Shown piece after piece: positions 5,659 to 5,750 of a stretch of DNA of 5,750 bases. The position numbers and the translations under genes were made by a program. Source of the DNA: Candidatus Dadabacteria bacterium (GTDB lineage Bacteria > Desulfobacterota_D > UBA1144 > Nemesobacterales > Nemesobacteraceae); NCBI GenBank assembly GCA_026709745.1, contig JAPOSJ010000210.1, positions 1-5,750 of the forward strand. The letters are read 5' to 3'. Every line of letters starts with the position of its first letter. The stretch's first letter is position 1. Below the pieces are notes generated by a model. It searched no databases. It was not told where the DNA came from and saw nothing but the letters and a program-made list of their open reading frames with translations.

Positions 5659-5750
5659 CAGAACAGACATTATCAAAAGCAGATTCAATGCCATGCCAGA
5701 TAACCCACTTCTGCCAGATTCAATGGAAGCAACTGAACAACCTCCTCCCC
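5614..5750 (-). CDS. C-terminus of a surface protein with a GGGC sorting signal (5' part beyond the window)
   Basis: The minus strand is open from the right edge to TAG at 5614-5616 and gives 44 residues. They begin Gly-Gly-Gly-Cys-Ser, pass through a Ser/Gly-rich linker of about 13 residues, then a hydrophobic helix (MALNLLLIMSVLLIV) and end with Arg-Lys-Arg plus a short polar tail. This is the three-part layout of C-terminal protein-sorting signals such as MYXO-CTERM, Synerg-CTERM and GlyGly-CTERM. In such proteins a membrane protease cuts near the Gly/Cys motif and the protein is fixed on, or released from, the cell surface. The Cys would allow lipid attachment, as proposed for MYXO-CTERM. 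The main domain of the protein is outside the window, so its function cannot be told. It is transcribed toward mqnC. A chance reading frame is unlikely given the ordered motif, but no homology could be checked. Confidence 0.7.
   Translation of the reverse strand, partial: GGGCSVASIESGRSGLSGMALNLLLIMSVLLIVRKRNAYLTRSA

Overview
The window looks like chromosomal sequence from a Gram-negative (diderm) bacterium of moderate G+C. Two consecutive genes encode lipoproteins with probable outer-membrane roles. One of them resembles LolB, the outer-membrane lipoprotein insertase, which fits two membranes. MqnC indicates the futalosine route to menaquinone. A Ser-phosphorylatable HPr next to envelope genes recalls lineages once grouped with Deltaproteobacteria, but the sequence alone cannot name the taxon. 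GTG and TTG starts are common here.

Positions 1-4122 hold a tight minus-strand gene string. Read in its own direction it runs: a ~595-residue TPR lipoprotein, a 250-residue LolB/DUF4292-like lipoprotein (11-nt overlap with the TPR gene), a 97-residue HPr phosphocarrier (1 nt after the LolB-like stop, TTG start, strong Shine-Dalgarno), and hisD (65 nt further on). hisD runs off the left edge, so about its last 20 residues are missing. The spacing suggests one transcript starting from a promoter-like sequence near 4189-4217. It would link envelope assembly, a phosphorelay carrier and histidine synthesis.

Positions 4123-4282 form a divergent intergenic region with promoter-like sequences on both strands. 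The plus-strand promoter ends almost at the GTG start of mqnC, which has no Shine-Dalgarno, so mqnC may be translated from a leaderless mRNA. mqnC (4283-5362) is complete, with its radical-SAM cysteine motif intact.

Positions 5363-5750 are the least ordinary part. The minus strand at the right edge encodes the last 44 residues of an otherwise unseen protein. They form a tripartite C-terminal sorting signal: Gly-Gly-Gly-Cys-Ser, a hydrophobic helix, then Arg-Lys-Arg. This implies a dedicated sorting protease (myxosortase- or rhombosortase-like) elsewhere in the genome. Between this gene and mqnC lie a 54-codon cysteine-rich small ORF and a second, truncated copy of its Asp-x-Pro-Asp-Gly segment. 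The substitutions between the copies fall mostly at silent codon positions, which suggests a duplicated or decaying small gene of unknown family. No RNA genes, insertion sequences, CRISPR arrays or convincing terminators were seen.
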